Shown here: positions 53,801 through 61,553 of the stretch, one piece after another
Numbering within the stretch: position 1 is the first letter of the stretch
Layout: each line of letters starts with the position of its first letter
Source: PFJX01 sp963713085
GTDB lineage: Bacteria > Pseudomonadota > Gammaproteobacteria > Burkholderiales > Thiobacillaceae
Length of the DNA stretch: 64,000 nucleotides
Assembly (NCBI GenBank): GCA_963713085.1
Contig: CAVQKQ010000010.1
Location: 80,047 to 144,046 of the forward strand
Direction: 5' to 3'
The notes under the pieces: model-generated
Told to the model about the DNA's origin: nothing
The model's database searches: none
What the model saw: the letters and a program-made list of their open reading frames with translations, nothing else
Translations under genes and position numbers: made by a program

Positions 53801-54665
53801 ATACGGTGCCGGCAAAGGACTGTTTATCCAGGCTGCGCAGTGCCGCGGAGAGGCTGAGGTCGGCGCGCGGCAAGGCCTTGTCCCAGGCGGTCGGATCGAT
53901 GCCCCGGGCGGTGATGCTGGCCGCTTCCAGGAGGCGGTGGGCGAAGGGGGTGAGCAGGATGTCGGCGGTGCCTTGCCCGCCAGCCAGGGTGGCGGCGGCC
54001 TTGATACCGATGCGGGCAAGCTGACCGGCCGCGTTGGCCTCGAGATTGCCGGCCAGGCTGCCGCTCCCATGGCGGAAACGGAGTTGGCCGGTCAGGCCGA
54101 AGGGCGCCGTATCGGCCAGACTGGCCCGGGCCTGGCCATCGCCCCAGGGCGTGGCGAAGGCGCGCAGGTCGAGTTGGTAGGTCCGGTCCGGCTTGGCGAG
54201 GCCGAACTCGATGCCGCTTAGTGTCCATTCGCCGGTGCCGGTCTTGATGATCAGGCGCCTGAGCCGTGCCCTGGGCAGTTCCAGGCTGAAGGGCAGGCGC
54301 AGGGTCTGCGGCAACTTCAGGGGTTCGGAACTGGGTTTGATCTCGCTGATCTTCAATTCCGACAGGTCCAATTCGCCGATCCGGAGATGGCGGTGCCAGA
54401 GGTCCCTGGGCGACCAGTCGAGAAGCAGACCGCGCAACTCGAAGCGCTTTTCCTCACCTTCAAGAACCAGGGATTCGATGCGGAGAGGGCCGTAGAGGGA
54501 ACCGTGCACGCCCTGGATGGCGAGCTTGCCGCCGCTGAGTCCCGCAGCCTGTTGCGCCATGAAACGCAGGGCGGGCTCGCTGCCCGCGATCCAGACGACA
54601 GCTGCGCCCAGGAGTGGTACGAGTGCCAGCCACGACCAGCGTCGCCAATGCCCCGGGGCGCGCAT
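50895..54665 (-). CDS. tamB: Translocation and assembly module inner-membrane component TamB
   Basis: TamB/AsmA-like lipid-transfer bridge of 1256 residues, slightly below or near the usual size. An N-terminal signal anchor (about 10-26) is followed by long beta-taco repeats (EGEEKRFELRGLLLDWSPRDL near the start) and the conserved C-terminal DUF490 block: GSIRVAKGTYAAYGQNLEIERGILNF, DSEKLSWLVLG and GGTTPAVDLFYTFSFD. Its ATG shares a base with the tamA stop (TGATG), so the pair is translated together. Confidence 0.95.
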   Translation of the reverse strand: MRAPGHWRRWSWLALVPLLGAAVVWIAGSEPALRFMAQQAAGLSGGKLAIQGVHGSLYGPLRIESLVLEGEEKRFELRGLLLDWSPRDLWHRHLRIGELDLSELKISEIKPSSEPLKLPQTLRLPFSLELPRARLRRLIIKTGTGEWTLSGIEFGLAKPDRTYQLDLRAFATPWGDGQARASLADTAPFGLTGQLRFRHGSGSLAGNLEANAAGQLARIGIKAAATLAGGQGTADILLTPFAHRLLEAASITARGIDPTAWDKALPRADLSLSAALRSLDKQSFAGTVLLRNDLPGTWDRGRLPLRELAARLDGTRTGMDLADLRLDLAKAGQFTGDGRVDAGGAVLDLHTKNFDPSGLHNKLRSLRLAGNLHVQADPGRQHLLADLAYQGYRLHLDGELRDRVLHLGEALLSSGGGSLGLYGTLGLDADHPFELAGALSGFDPAAFGAYPPARVNASFNAVGHLAPGVEASINFAVADSQFRHRPLSGQGNLRVAARRLWDSNAVLRLGADRLELKGAFGAPGDRLSLQIHADQLGVIHPALSGRVVADGEVSGSLAAPSGHLELRAEGLAWGKDYQLGSLHASARLDKGLDGELVLNGELAHLRTPQLRLDQASVLAQGRRGGHTLSLTARNPDLDLDLDLAGAWVEQDGRPGWSGKIRRLANQGRYPLALLSPAQLQFGADRLHLAAASFAALGARIKVVDAVYRPGVFSSRGDFTGLSVAALGNLAAWPKELGGDLVLGGDWDINAGDQVNGRITLARERGDLMLTAVSMPATALGMNQLTLAAEAKDDRLQVRLAANGAKLGRLRLNGESRLSRRGGVWGLASDAPIRADADLALQSLAWATPFIDKSGETLFDGSLAARLQAGGTLATPRLTGTVSGERFALALPDQGLNLKDGRFQAELRQESDQNILVLKNLSIRGGDGTLTGQGRLALRNDRPDLRLTLMADKLRVISRPDRLLILSGDGSVALDDRQLRLSAKLKADRGQIELTGEDAPTLSEDVVVLGRERNAPAKAMRYAVALDLDLNLGEHFLLKGRGIDAQMGGTVKLSGRQGAPLRANGSIRVAKGTYAAYGQNLEIERGILNFQGPVDNPGLNIVAWRKNQTVEAGVAITGTAQAPVVKLVSNPSVPDSEKLSWLVLGHGMNETGGQEFDALQVAAGALLGAGQSVTLQQRIAHAAGLQEVSLKGAGTLESAVLTLGKRLSSRAYLSYEQGLAGTESLVKINYTLTHRLSLRGQGGTTPAVDLFYTFSFD

Positions 54666-56422
54666 CAGAAGTTGAAGCCCACGGCGAAGTGCAGCCTGGT
54701 CTCGCCGGTTTCCTGGCCGTAGGCCAGGTCCAGGCCGAGCAGGCCGATGGGGCTCCGCCAGCGGGCGCCCAGCCCGTAGCCCAGGACGGGGTGCAGGTCG
54801 CTGGCCTGGTCCGCGGCGTCACCGGCATCCACGAACAAGGCCGCGCCCCAGGTGGGTGTAAGCCAGCGCACGTACTCGGCGCTGGCCACGGCCAGCCAGC
54901 GCCCGCCGACGATGGCGTCGCCTTCGCTTACCCCCAGGCTCTGGTAGGCGTAGCCCCGCACGGTCTGGTCGCCGCCGGTGCGAAACAGTAAGTCCGAGGG
55001 GATGCCGTCGCGGCTGTTCGCCGCCACCGCGCCCAACTCGCCGCGCAGGATCAGCTGCCCCTTGTCGCCAACGGGATGGAACCAGGTGGCCTTGCCATAG
55101 CCGCGCACGAAGCTTCTATCCGACAAAAGGGCCTGATGGGCGGCGGCGGCCTGCACGTTGAGCAGGTAGCCGCGCCGCGGATATAGCAGGCTGTCCACAT
55201 CCCGCCGGGTCCAGGACCAGGAGGGAACCAGGGAGGAACGCCGGTCGCCCGGGGCTCCGGCGATGTCCTGTTGTTCGCTGTAGTAGCGCAGGCCGCGGGT
55301 GGTCTCGATCTTCCCCTGGATGCGGCTGCGCTGGGCCCCCAGCGTCAAAGCGCGGGTAACCTGGCCTTCCACGTCGGTGTGGGTCAGGGTGGCGGTGATG
55401 CTGTCCCGGTTGCCTTGGCGCGTCTGGGGAAATTGCAACTCGCTCCCCAGGATCTGTTCCTTCTGCGCCACCTTGAGGCTGCCGGACAGGCGCCAGGCCC
55501 GGTCCAGCAGGTTCAGGTCCCGATAGTCAACCTGGGCGCGGGGCCCGGTATCGGTGCTCATGCCGATGCCGAAGCCCAAAGTGCGGGCACGGTTTTCCTC
55601 CACCTCGGCCTGTATCGGCACCGTCAAGGGATGGGCCGGGTCGATGTCCATGTGGACACTGGCGTTGGTGAAATAAGGACTGTCCTGGATACGAGACTGC
55701 AGGTCCAGCAGCTTTGCCTGGGCATAGGGCTCCCCCGGCCGGATGGGATTGAGCCGCTCGACGACGCTGGCCGGGTAGCGCCGCAGTCCCTGGATCCGCA
55801 GCGGTCCGAAGCTGAAGGCCGGGCCGCTGTCCAGGGTCATGGCCAGGTCCGCGGTTCCGGCCTCCGGGTTCACCGTGGCCTGGCTCGCGGAGATAGCCGC
55901 GGCTGGGTATTTGTCGAGGAGCAGGGCGCGCAGTGCGGCGCGCTTGGCGCTTTCCCAATTCGCGTGGCGGAACACCGCGCCGCTGCGCAAGGACCAGTCG
56001 GCGCGCAGCTTTTCCAGCCGTGCGCGGTTCCCGGCCGAACCGTCGTCGAAAGATCCGGCGATCTTCAGGTCGACCCGGCCGATCCGAACCGGCGCGCCGG
56101 GGTCCACATTGAGCAGGACCTTCCAGGACGTGCCGGCCGGTTCCAGACTGGCCGCGACCCGGGGCGAATAGAAACCCTCGCTGGCGAGAAAGGCGCGGAT
56201 CTGGGTCGGGGCCTGGGCGACCAGGCGGCGCAACTGGGTTTCGTCCAGGCGTTCGCTGGTGCGCCAACGGTACAGGTCCAGGTGGTTTTCCAGCAATGGG
56301 CGCTGGTCCTTGGGTACCCGCAGGTCGATGGCATAGGCGGGCGCCCCTTCGGCGGCCGCCGGCCCGGGGCAGGCCAGGATCAGACAGCAGGCCCAGGCCG
56401 CGCAGGCCCGGCGGAGGTCCAT
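54665..56422 (-). CDS. tamA: Translocation and assembly module outer-membrane component TamA
   Basis: Omp85-family barrel of 585 residues: signal peptide (about 1-24), three POTRA domains (about 30-270) and a C-terminal 16-strand barrel with the VRGY motif (TVRGYAYQSLG) and a terminal Phe (FAVGFNF). Works with TamB in outer-membrane lipid/autotransporter assembly. ATG 56422 is preferred over an open frame extending to 56533, which overlaps the small membrane gene. Confidence 0.95.
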   Translation of the reverse strand: MDLRRACAAWACCLILACPGPAAAEGAPAYAIDLRVPKDQRPLLENHLDLYRWRTSERLDETQLRRLVAQAPTQIRAFLASEGFYSPRVAASLEPAGTSWKVLLNVDPGAPVRIGRVDLKIAGSFDDGSAGNRARLEKLRADWSLRSGAVFRHANWESAKRAALRALLLDKYPAAAISASQATVNPEAGTADLAMTLDSGPAFSFGPLRIQGLRRYPASVVERLNPIRPGEPYAQAKLLDLQSRIQDSPYFTNASVHMDIDPAHPLTVPIQAEVEENRARTLGFGIGMSTDTGPRAQVDYRDLNLLDRAWRLSGSLKVAQKEQILGSELQFPQTRQGNRDSITATLTHTDVEGQVTRALTLGAQRSRIQGKIETTRGLRYYSEQQDIAGAPGDRRSSLVPSWSWTRRDVDSLLYPRRGYLLNVQAAAAHQALLSDRSFVRGYGKATWFHPVGDKGQLILRGELGAVAANSRDGIPSDLLFRTGGDQTVRGYAYQSLGVSEGDAIVGGRWLAVASAEYVRWLTPTWGAALFVDAGDAADQASDLHPVLGYGLGARWRSPIGLLGLDLAYGQETGETRLHFAVGFNF

Positions 56423-56424
56423 GG

Positions 56425-56604
56425 CTATTTCCTGCCGGTCCGGCGCAGCAGTTCCCAGACCGGCAGGGCCGCCAGTCCGCCCACCATGCCGGCCAGGTAG
56501 CTGGGGATGGTGAAGTTGAAGGCCAGCAGCCACAGCCGTCCCGCCGCGAAGCTGGCGACAAGCATGGCTGCGACGGTGACGAGGAGCTTCTGCCAGAGGC
56601 TCAT
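56425..56604 (-). CDS. 59-residue membrane protein immediately upstream of tamA
   Basis: MSLWQKLLVTVAAMLVASF... gives a 59-residue protein with one or two hydrophobic helices (about 4-22 and 30-50) and an Arg/Lys C-terminus (RRTGRK). The stop at 56425-56427 is 2 bp before tamA starts, and the start is 10 bp after the Cache-like gene ends, so it is part of the tam operon. No function known; it is too short to identify by family. Confidence 0.65.
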   Translation of the reverse strand: MSLWQKLLVTVAAMLVASFAAGRLWLLAFNFTIPSYLAGMVGGLAALPVWELLRRTGRK

Positions 56605-56614
56605 GCAGACAGTC

Positions 56615-57223
56615 TCATTGCAGGGTAAAGGGCGGCGGCGTGTATTCCAGCACCAGGGTGCCGAGTCGCCGGTTCAGGCCCATGATGGGGATGACGGCGC
56701 GCAGCTTGCCCTCCGGGACCTGCTCGACCTGGATCTCGCCGGCCTGCAGGTATTGCGCCGGGTACAGGCTGGAGAACTGGGCCGCGATCTGCTTGCGGTC
56801 GCTGGCGACGATGACCTTGCCTTCCGGATTGGCCAGCAGGGCGGACTGGAAACCCCGAATCTGCACCAGGTCGGTCAAATACTGGTCCACCTGGTCCAGG
56901 TTGGCGGCCATGACCTCCCGGCGCACGGCCCAGGCGAGGGGGGTGCCGAACCGGCGCAGCGCCTCCTCATTGCCGCGGGCGTCGAGCTGGCGGGCCTGCT
57001 CGATCAGCTCGGCCCTGGCTTGGACATGCTGTGCCTGGCTCTGGGCCAGCTTGTCTTCAACCGCGCCCACCGCCGCGACTTTCCAGGCATACAAGGCCAC
57101 CGCCAACACGACCAGGGCCGCGCCCAGGCCGATCATGACCTTGCGATTGGTATCCAAGCCGGCGAATTTGGACTGGATGCTTGTTTCCAGGGTGTTCTCT
57201 TTGTTCTCTTCCGGATTGTTCAT
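56615..57223 (-). CDS. Membrane-anchored Cache/PAS-like protein, unknown
   Basis: A 202-residue protein: cytosolic N-terminus, one transmembrane helix (about 28-50), a coiled-coil-prone stretch (AVEDKLAQSQAQHVQARAELIEQARQL) and a small periplasmic domain of single-Cache type (VQIRGFQSALLANPEGKVIVASD, YLQAGEIQVEQVPEGKLRAVIPIM). It could sense a ligand for an unknown partner. Starts at ATG 57223 with AAGGA upstream. Confidence 0.7.
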   Translation of the reverse strand: MNNPEENKENTLETSIQSKFAGLDTNRKVMIGLGAALVVLAVALYAWKVAAVGAVEDKLAQSQAQHVQARAELIEQARQLDARGNEEALRRFGTPLAWAVRREVMAANLDQVDQYLTDLVQIRGFQSALLANPEGKVIVASDRKQIAAQFSSLYPAQYLQAGEIQVEQVPEGKLRAVIPIMGLNRRLGTLVLEYTPPPFTLQ

Positions 57224-57255
57224 GACAGGTTCCTTTCTAAGGTTTGCCGACGGGT

Positions 57256-57729
57256 TCAACGGACAAGCGTGGACAACGGTTTATTGGCTGCATTGAGATC
57301 GACGTAGTTCATCTGCCGGATCAGCATGCCCAGGTCTTCATGGAGTTGGGCCAAAGCGCTTTCCGGCAGGCTTTCCAAGGCATGGGGCACCAGGCCGGTC
57401 AGGGGCTGGGGCGCCCGGTCCAGGGTGGCCCGGCCCTGGGCCGTGAGCTGCAGATTCACCACGCGGCGGTCGGTCTCGCTGCGCTGGCGTTCCACTAGCC
57501 CCGCTTTGGCCAGTTTCTCCAGCATGTTGCTGGCGGTGGAAATGTGCACGGACAGGACCTCGCTCAGGTGGGACACAGTGATGCCCGGGTGTTCGGCGAT
57601 GGCCGCGAGGATCCAGACCTGGGCGCCGGACACCCCGCAGGCATCTTCCAGGACGCGGAAGTGGTGGCGCACGGCGGCGATGATGATGCGGAACTGCTTC
57701 AGGGTTTCCGTGGCGAGTGGCTTGCTCAT
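57256..57729 (-). CDS. MarR-family transcriptional regulator
   Basis: A 157-residue winged-HTH dimer with SHLSEVLSVHISTASNMLEKLAKAGLVERQRSETDRRV covering the recognition helix and wing (about 50-86). Frame open far upstream, but ATG 57729 matches family N-termini. First gene of a possible operon with the Cache-like, 59-aa and tam genes (33 bp before the next). Confidence 0.92.
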   Translation of the reverse strand: MSKPLATETLKQFRIIIAAVRHHFRVLEDACGVSGAQVWILAAIAEHPGITVSHLSEVLSVHISTASNMLEKLAKAGLVERQRSETDRRVVNLQLTAQGRATLDRAPQPLTGLVPHALESLPESALAQLHEDLGMLIRQMNYVDLNAANKPLSTLVR

Positions 57730-58120
57730 GATCGGTTTCTCGGTTGGGCCTTGGTATTGGATCTTGGGATCGTATCTTGGCAGCCAGATTCGGTTGCCGG
57801 GTTGGAGTCGGCTAAATCGCGCGGGTATTCTGCCGAAAATTCCACCACAAGGGGGATTCAGGGACGCTACCCGGTCCGTGCGGCTGCCGGAGAAGTGCCG
57901 GACAGAGGTGCCGGATCGGATATGACATCGAATAGGACGTCCTGTTTTTATAGGAAAATATATGCCGTGATAACATCGCCGCTGCCGCAAGTACAGGGCT
58001 TTCGGTACCTCCAATAACCGCTTGCCCACTGAACCGCTTCCCGGCCGCCGGCGTGGCCACCAGGCCCTTCATGCAGCTTCGGGGCCAATCGGAACCATGG
58101 ATCATAGGAATGAAACAGCC
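57730..58120. promoter_or_regulatory. MarR / lipoprotein divergent region with palindrome
   Basis: About 390 bp. A perfect 10-bp palindrome AGGACGTCCT (57934-57943) is followed by a second TAGGA (57951-57955) and by an AT-rich stretch to about 57970 that could carry the promoters. A MarR operator is plausible by position, but this is not tested. Confidence 0.4.
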
Positions 58121-59209
58121 ATGCGCAAGGTCATGAGAAGAACAACGCTATCGCTTTCGCTGATGTTGGCCCTGGGCGGTTGCGCCCATATGGGGCCCAA
58201 CAGCATCAGGGGCAACCGTCTCGACTACAACATGGCGATCCAGCAGACCAACGACCAGGAACTGCTGCTGAATCTGGTGCGCCTGAAGTACCGCGACCGC
58301 ATCTACTTCATGAACGTCGAACGCGTCGTCTCGGCGCTGGAATTCAACCGCAGCCTCGGCCTCGGGGCGACGTTGCCGCCGGACGTCGATCCCACCTATT
58401 CCATCGGCCCGGTCTCGGCCAGCTACAACGAAAAGCCTTCCCTTTTCTACACCCCTTTGGAAGGCGACAAGTTCGTGCGCCAGATGCTGACGCCCATCGG
58501 CCTGGAAAACATCCTGCTGCTGACCCGCTCGGGCTGGTCCATCGAGCGGGTCATGCTGGAAACCGTGCAGACCATGAACGATCTCAAGAACGCGCCTTCC
58601 GCGTCGGGACCGACCCCGGACTATGAGCCGGAGTTTCGCGATTTCCGCGAGGCGGTGCGCGCTCTGCGCGCCTTGCAGACCCGGGGCTTGGTCGGATTCG
58701 GGCGGGATGGCGGGGAGAACGGCGACTATGAGCTGCGCATCGCAGACGAGGCCGCCAATGACCCGGATGCCGTCCGCTTCCGCGCCCTGTTGAACCTGGA
58801 CCCCAGCCTCACCCATTACCGCGTGTTCATCGGCATCGGCGTCCCGGACCGTCGGAGCATCGCCGTGACGACGCGGGCCATGACCGGGGTGCTGTATTAC
58901 CTCTCCCAGGGGGTGAACACCCCCGAGGCCGACCGGGCTGCGGGGCGGGTGACGCGCACCCATACTGCGTCGGGCGCCGACTTCGACTGGAACAGCATGC
59001 TGGACGGGGTGCTGCGGATCGATTCGTCGCCCAATCGCCCGGAAAATGCGGCCGTGGCGGTCCACTACCGGGGCAGCTGGTTCTACATCGGCGACGAGGA
59101 TCTGCAGAGCAAGACCACCTTCTCTCTCCTGGCCCAGCTCATGACCCTGCAGGCCGGCCCGGCCGTGGCGGGCAACGCGGCGTTGTCGTTTTCGGTGGGT
59201 GGGCAGTAA
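58121..59209 (+). CDS. Outer-membrane lipoprotein, unknown
   Basis: A 362-residue lipoprotein with a lipobox (ALGGC, Cys about 19). The mature part has NQELLLNLVRLKYRDRIYF, which I recall from a broad proteobacterial lipoprotein family found near secretion/surface loci, function unknown. ATG 58121 is used; ATG 58133 is an alternative start in the same frame. Divergent from the MarR gene. Confidence 0.7.
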   Translation: MRKVMRRTTLSLSLMLALGGCAHMGPNSIRGNRLDYNMAIQQTNDQELLLNLVRLKYRDRIYFMNVERVVSALEFNRSLGLGATLPPDVDPTYSIGPVSASYNEKPSLFYTPLEGDKFVRQMLTPIGLENILLLTRSGWSIERVMLETVQTMNDLKNAPSASGPTPDYEPEFRDFREAVRALRALQTRGLVGFGRDGGENGDYELRIADEAANDPDAVRFRALLNLDPSLTHYRVFIGIGVPDRRSIAVTTRAMTGVLYYLSQGVNTPEADRAAGRVTRTHTASGADFDWNSMLDGVLRIDSSPNRPENAAVAVHYRGSWFYIGDEDLQSKTTFSLLAQLMTLQAGPAVAGNAALSFSVGGQ

Positions 59210-59329
59210 AGGTGCCCGATAGCGGAATGGCGGGTTGGGCAGCGGCGCGGCGCCATCCAAATGAAAAGCGCAGCACATCAACATGTCGGGCTTGGCGGCC
59301 CAATCTAGGGTCAAGGATGGTCGCTTGCT

Positions 59330-61303
59330 TCATTCCACCATCTCCAACGCCTCCTGCTGCGCCAGCCATTCCCCTTCCAGTTGTTCCAGTTCCCTGGCCA
59401 GATCGGCCTGCTCGAACAGGTGGGCCTTCAGGGCGTCTTTCCGGTCCTCGCCATAGATGTCGGGATCGGCCAGCAGGGCCTCCAGCTCCGCCTTGCGGGC
59501 ATTGCGCCGGGCGATTTGTTCTTCCAGGCGCTTGATGCGGGCCTCGATGGGCTTCCGGTTGGCGGACAGTCGACGCCGGGCCTCGGCTTCCTGGCGTTTC
59601 TGCTCCTTGCGGTCGCCGCTGTCCCGGGCGGCGGCCTGGGGTTCCGCCGGTCTAGGGTCGGGCGCGGCCCTGGCGGCCCGGGCCTTGCCCAGCTTGGTCT
59701 CGAACAGCCAGTCCCGGTAGTCGTCCAGGTCCCCGTCGAAGGGTTTGAGGCCGCAGTCGGCGACGATCAGGAATTCCTCGGTGGTGGCGCGCAGCAGGTG
59801 GCGGTCGTGGGACACCAGCACCAGGGTGCCTTCGAACTGGGCCAGGGCCACGGTGAGCGCCTCCCGGGTCTCCAGGTCAAGGTGGTTGGTGGGTTCGTCC
59901 AGTAACAGCAGGTTGGGCCGCTGCCAGACGATCAGGGCCAGGGCCAGGCGCGCCTTCTCGCCGCCGGAGAAGGGGGCGATGGGGGTCGAGGCCATGTCGC
60001 CGGAGAAGTTGAAGCCACCCAGGAAGTTGCGCAGTTCCTGCTCCCGCACCCGGGGCGCGATCCGGGCCATATGCCACATGGGGGACTGGTCGTGGCGCAG
60101 CATCTCCACCTGGTGCTGGGCAAAGTAGCCGACGGCCAGGCCCTTGCCCTGGGTGAACTCGCCGGCCAGGGGCGGCAGTTCCCCCACCAGGGTCTTGATC
60201 AGGGTGGACTTGCCGGCGCCGTTCACCCCCAGTAGGCCGATGCGCTGGCCGGCCTGGAGGTTGAGGTTGATGTGGGAGAGGATGGTTTTCGCCCCCTCTC
60301 CCCTGGCCCCTCCACCGCTTGCGGGGGAGGGGAGTGTATACCCCGCCACCACGTCCTCCAGCACCAGCAGCGGATTGGGCGCGCGTTCCGGCTCGCGGAA
60401 TTCGAAGCTGAAGCTGGCGGCGGCGTGGATGGGGGCCAGGTCTTCCATCTTGGCCAGCATCTTCATTCGGCTCTGGGCCTGCTTGGCCTTGGTGGCCTTG
60501 GCCTTGAAGCGGTCGATGAAGGATTGCAGGTGGGCGCGCTCCCGGGACTGTTTCTCGAAGGCGGACTGGCCCAGGGCCAGGTTGATGGCGCGCTGCTTTT
60601 CGAAGGCGGAGTAGTTGCCGCCATAGCGGGTCAGCTTGCGGTCGGCAAGGTGGGCGATGACGTTGACCACGCCGTCCAGGAAGTCCCGGTCGTGGGAGAT
60701 GATGATGAGGGTGCCGGGGTAGCGCTTGAGCCAGTCTTCAAGCCAGAGAATGGCGTCCAGGTCCAGGTGGTTGGTGGGCTCGTCCAGCAGCAGCAGGTCA
60801 GAGGGGCACATCAGGGCCTGGGCCAGGTTGAGGCGCATGCGCCAGCCCCCCGAGAAGCTGGCCACGGACTGTTGCATCTGGGCCTGGGAAAAGCCCAGGC
60901 CGGTGAGCAGCTGTTCGGCCCGGGCGCGCACGGTATAGGCGTCGGCATCTCCCAGGTGGGCGTGGATCTCGCCTATCTTGTGGCCGTCATGGGCCGTCTC
61001 CGCCTCGGCCAGGTCCGCCTCCAGGCGGCGCAGGGTGGTATCGCCGTCGATGGCGTATTCCACCGCCGGACGTTCCAGGGCCGGGGTCTCCTGGGCCACG
61101 TAGGCGATGCGCCAGGCGGCGGGGAAATCCACGTCGCCCGCGTCGGGGTGCAGTTCCCCCCGCAGCAGGGCGAACAGGCTGGACTTGCCGGAACCGTTGG
61201 CACCGATCAGGCCGACCTTTTCGCCTGGGTTGAGGGAGAGGTCGGCCTTTTCCAGCAGGGGCTTGGTACCACGGATGAGGGTGAGGGATTGCAGGCGGAT
61301 CAT
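59330..61303 (-). CDS. ABC-F ATPase (YheS/Uup type)
   Basis: A 657-residue cytosolic ABC-F protein: Walker A GANGSGKSS and GVNGAGKST, signatures FSGGWRMRL and FSGGEKARL, Walker B LLDEPTNHLD twice, and a C-terminal coiled coil (ARRRLSANRKPIEARIKRLEEQI...). The length and order are closest to YheS. Between the two ATPase domains, VVAGYTLPSPASGGGARGEGAKTILSHIN contains a peptide from an inserted palindromic element (see repeat). Function: ribosome-associated. Confidence 0.95.
   Translation of the reverse strand: MIRLQSLTLIRGTKPLLEKADLSLNPGEKVGLIGANGSGKSSLFALLRGELHPDAGDVDFPAAWRIAYVAQETPALERPAVEYAIDGDTTLRRLEADLAEAETAHDGHKIGEIHAHLGDADAYTVRARAEQLLTGLGFSQAQMQQSVASFSGGWRMRLNLAQALMCPSDLLLLDEPTNHLDLDAILWLEDWLKRYPGTLIIISHDRDFLDGVVNVIAHLADRKLTRYGGNYSAFEKQRAINLALGQSAFEKQSRERAHLQSFIDRFKAKATKAKQAQSRMKMLAKMEDLAPIHAAASFSFEFREPERAPNPLLVLEDVVAGYTLPSPASGGGARGEGAKTILSHINLNLQAGQRIGLLGVNGAGKSTLIKTLVGELPPLAGEFTQGKGLAVGYFAQHQVEMLRHDQSPMWHMARIAPRVREQELRNFLGGFNFSGDMASTPIAPFSGGEKARLALALIVWQRPNLLLLDEPTNHLDLETREALTVALAQFEGTLVLVSHDRHLLRATTEEFLIVADCGLKPFDGDLDDYRDWLFETKLGKARAARAAPDPRPAEPQAAARDSGDRKEQKRQEAEARRRLSANRKPIEARIKRLEEQIARRNARKAELEALLADPDIYGEDRKDALKAHLFEQADLARELEQLEGEWLAQQEALEMVE
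60291..60335 (-). repeat. REP-like palindrome inside the ABC-F gene
   Basis: CCCCTCCACCGC (60307-60318) and GCGGGGGAGGGG (60321-60332) pair at 11 of 12 positions around TT, preceded by CCCTCTCCCCTGG. This resembles the widespread 'CCCTCTCCC...GCGGGAGAGGG' intergenic palindromes of GC-rich proteobacteria. Here it sits in frame in coding DNA and contributes the peptide SPASGGGARGEG. Confidence 0.75.
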
Positions 61304-61553
61304 GGGATGGCATTATCCCAGCAATGGCGCTGCACAAGGTTGACGGATATGTCCGGGGCGTTCAGGCTTGAAAAATGCTTTTGCCGCAAAATATCATCCC
61401 TCCCGTGATGTTCTGTCCCAAACTGAACTCGAAGAGGGATACCGGCATCGGTAACCCGGGCGGTCGACGGAGGCCGACATCGACGCGGTATGCGGTTCGC
61501 CCGCGCCGATGGGCAAGCCGCCCGGCAACACGCTTCGCGAAGATAGGGACGCC

